This document shows positions 5,525 through 5,703 of a DNA stretch of 5,703 bases, piece by piece. Source of the stretch: Actinobacteria bacterium UBA2541 (GTDB lineage Bacteria > Actinomycetota > Actinomycetes > Nanopelagicales > Nanopelagicaceae); NCBI GenBank assembly GCA_002340925.1, contig DDMR01000103.1, positions 6,468-12,170 on the forward strand, written 5' to 3'. Position 1 is the stretch's first letter. The number at the start of each line of letters is the position of its first letter. The position numbers were made by a program, and so were the translations under genes. The notes under the pieces were generated by a model. It had not been told where the DNA came from. It made no database searches and saw nothing but the letters and a program-made list of their open reading frames with translations.

Positions 5525-5703
5525 GTGAAATTAAAAGATCAACATATATTTGTTACAGGTGGCGCAGACGGTATTGGTCGCGCAGTGGTGCAGGATGTGG
5601 CTGATGCTGGCGCCAAAGTTTCCTTCTGTGATTTAAATGTTGAAAAGGGTAAGGCTTACGAGGCGGAGTTAAAAGCTGCCGGACATCGCGCACTCTTTGT
5701 TCC
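5525..5703 (+). CDS. Partial classical SDR dehydrogenase, N-terminal 59 residues
   Basis: The fourth gene of the rightward operon, cut by the window end. It most likely starts at GTG 5525-5527, seven bases after the aldolase stop, with GGGGAAAG (5507-5514) 10 bases upstream as a possible ribosome site. Residues 8-18 read IFVTGGADGIG, the TGxxxGIG dinucleotide motif with Asp in the variable part, and SFCDLN (33-38) puts Asp36 at the end of the second strand, favouring NAD. It lacks the active-site YxxxK only because the window ends. In this operon it is a second candidate for the sugar 1-dehydrogenase. No ATG start fits as well, so the start is probable rather than certain. Confidence 0.82.
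   Translation, partial: MKLKDQHIFVTGGADGIGRAVVQDVADAGAKVSFCDLNVEKGKAYEAELKAAGHRALFV

Overview
The window holds two divergent operons that look like one sugar or sugar-acid catabolic locus of a bacterium. Base composition is moderate (roughly mid-40s % GC by eye), genes are tightly packed with start/stop overlaps, and one gene appears to start without a leader, right behind a TATAGT -10 box. Together with the protein styles this suggests a low-GC actinobacterium, possibly a streamlined freshwater lineage (acI/Nanopelagicales type). That assignment is an inference; the window contains no marker gene.

Left half, minus strand, read from 3109 down to 1: an SMP-30/gluconolactonase-type lactonase; a U32-peptidase-like putative TIM-barrel protein; a small atypical short-chain dehydrogenase (SDR); and the N-terminal ~186 residues of a phosphotransferase resembling 5-methylthioribose kinase, cut by the window start. 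The last three genes are separated by only 3 bases each, so they are almost certainly co-transcribed and translationally coupled.

Middle, 3110-3210: a ~100 bp divergent control region. It contains a probable leaderless promoter for the lactonase operon, a near-perfect AT-rich palindrome (3155-3174) and a perfect 9-bp tandem repeat (3171-3188), both candidate regulator sites.

Right half, plus strand, 3211 to the end: an NAD-type SDR, a PfkB-family 2-keto-3-deoxygluconate kinase, a KDPG-aldolase family protein, and the start of a second classical SDR, cut by the window end. Junctions are a 1-base overlap (TAATG), an 8-base overlap and a 7-base gap.

Together the genes give most of a semi-phosphorylative Entner-Doudoroff (De Ley-Doudoroff type) route: sugar dehydrogenase (SDR) -> sugar lactone -> aldonate (SMP-30 lactonase) -> [aldonate dehydratase, not in this window] -> 2-keto-3-deoxy acid -> phosphorylation (KDG kinase) -> pyruvate + a C3 phosphate (aldolase). 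The KDG kinase implies a substrate with a free C6 hydroxyl, a hexose or hexuronate rather than a 6-deoxy sugar. The minus-strand trio (U32-like protein, atypical SDR, MtnK-like kinase) has no obvious step in this route and is the most interesting unexplained part. No RNA genes, CRISPR, mobile elements or convincing terminators were seen.
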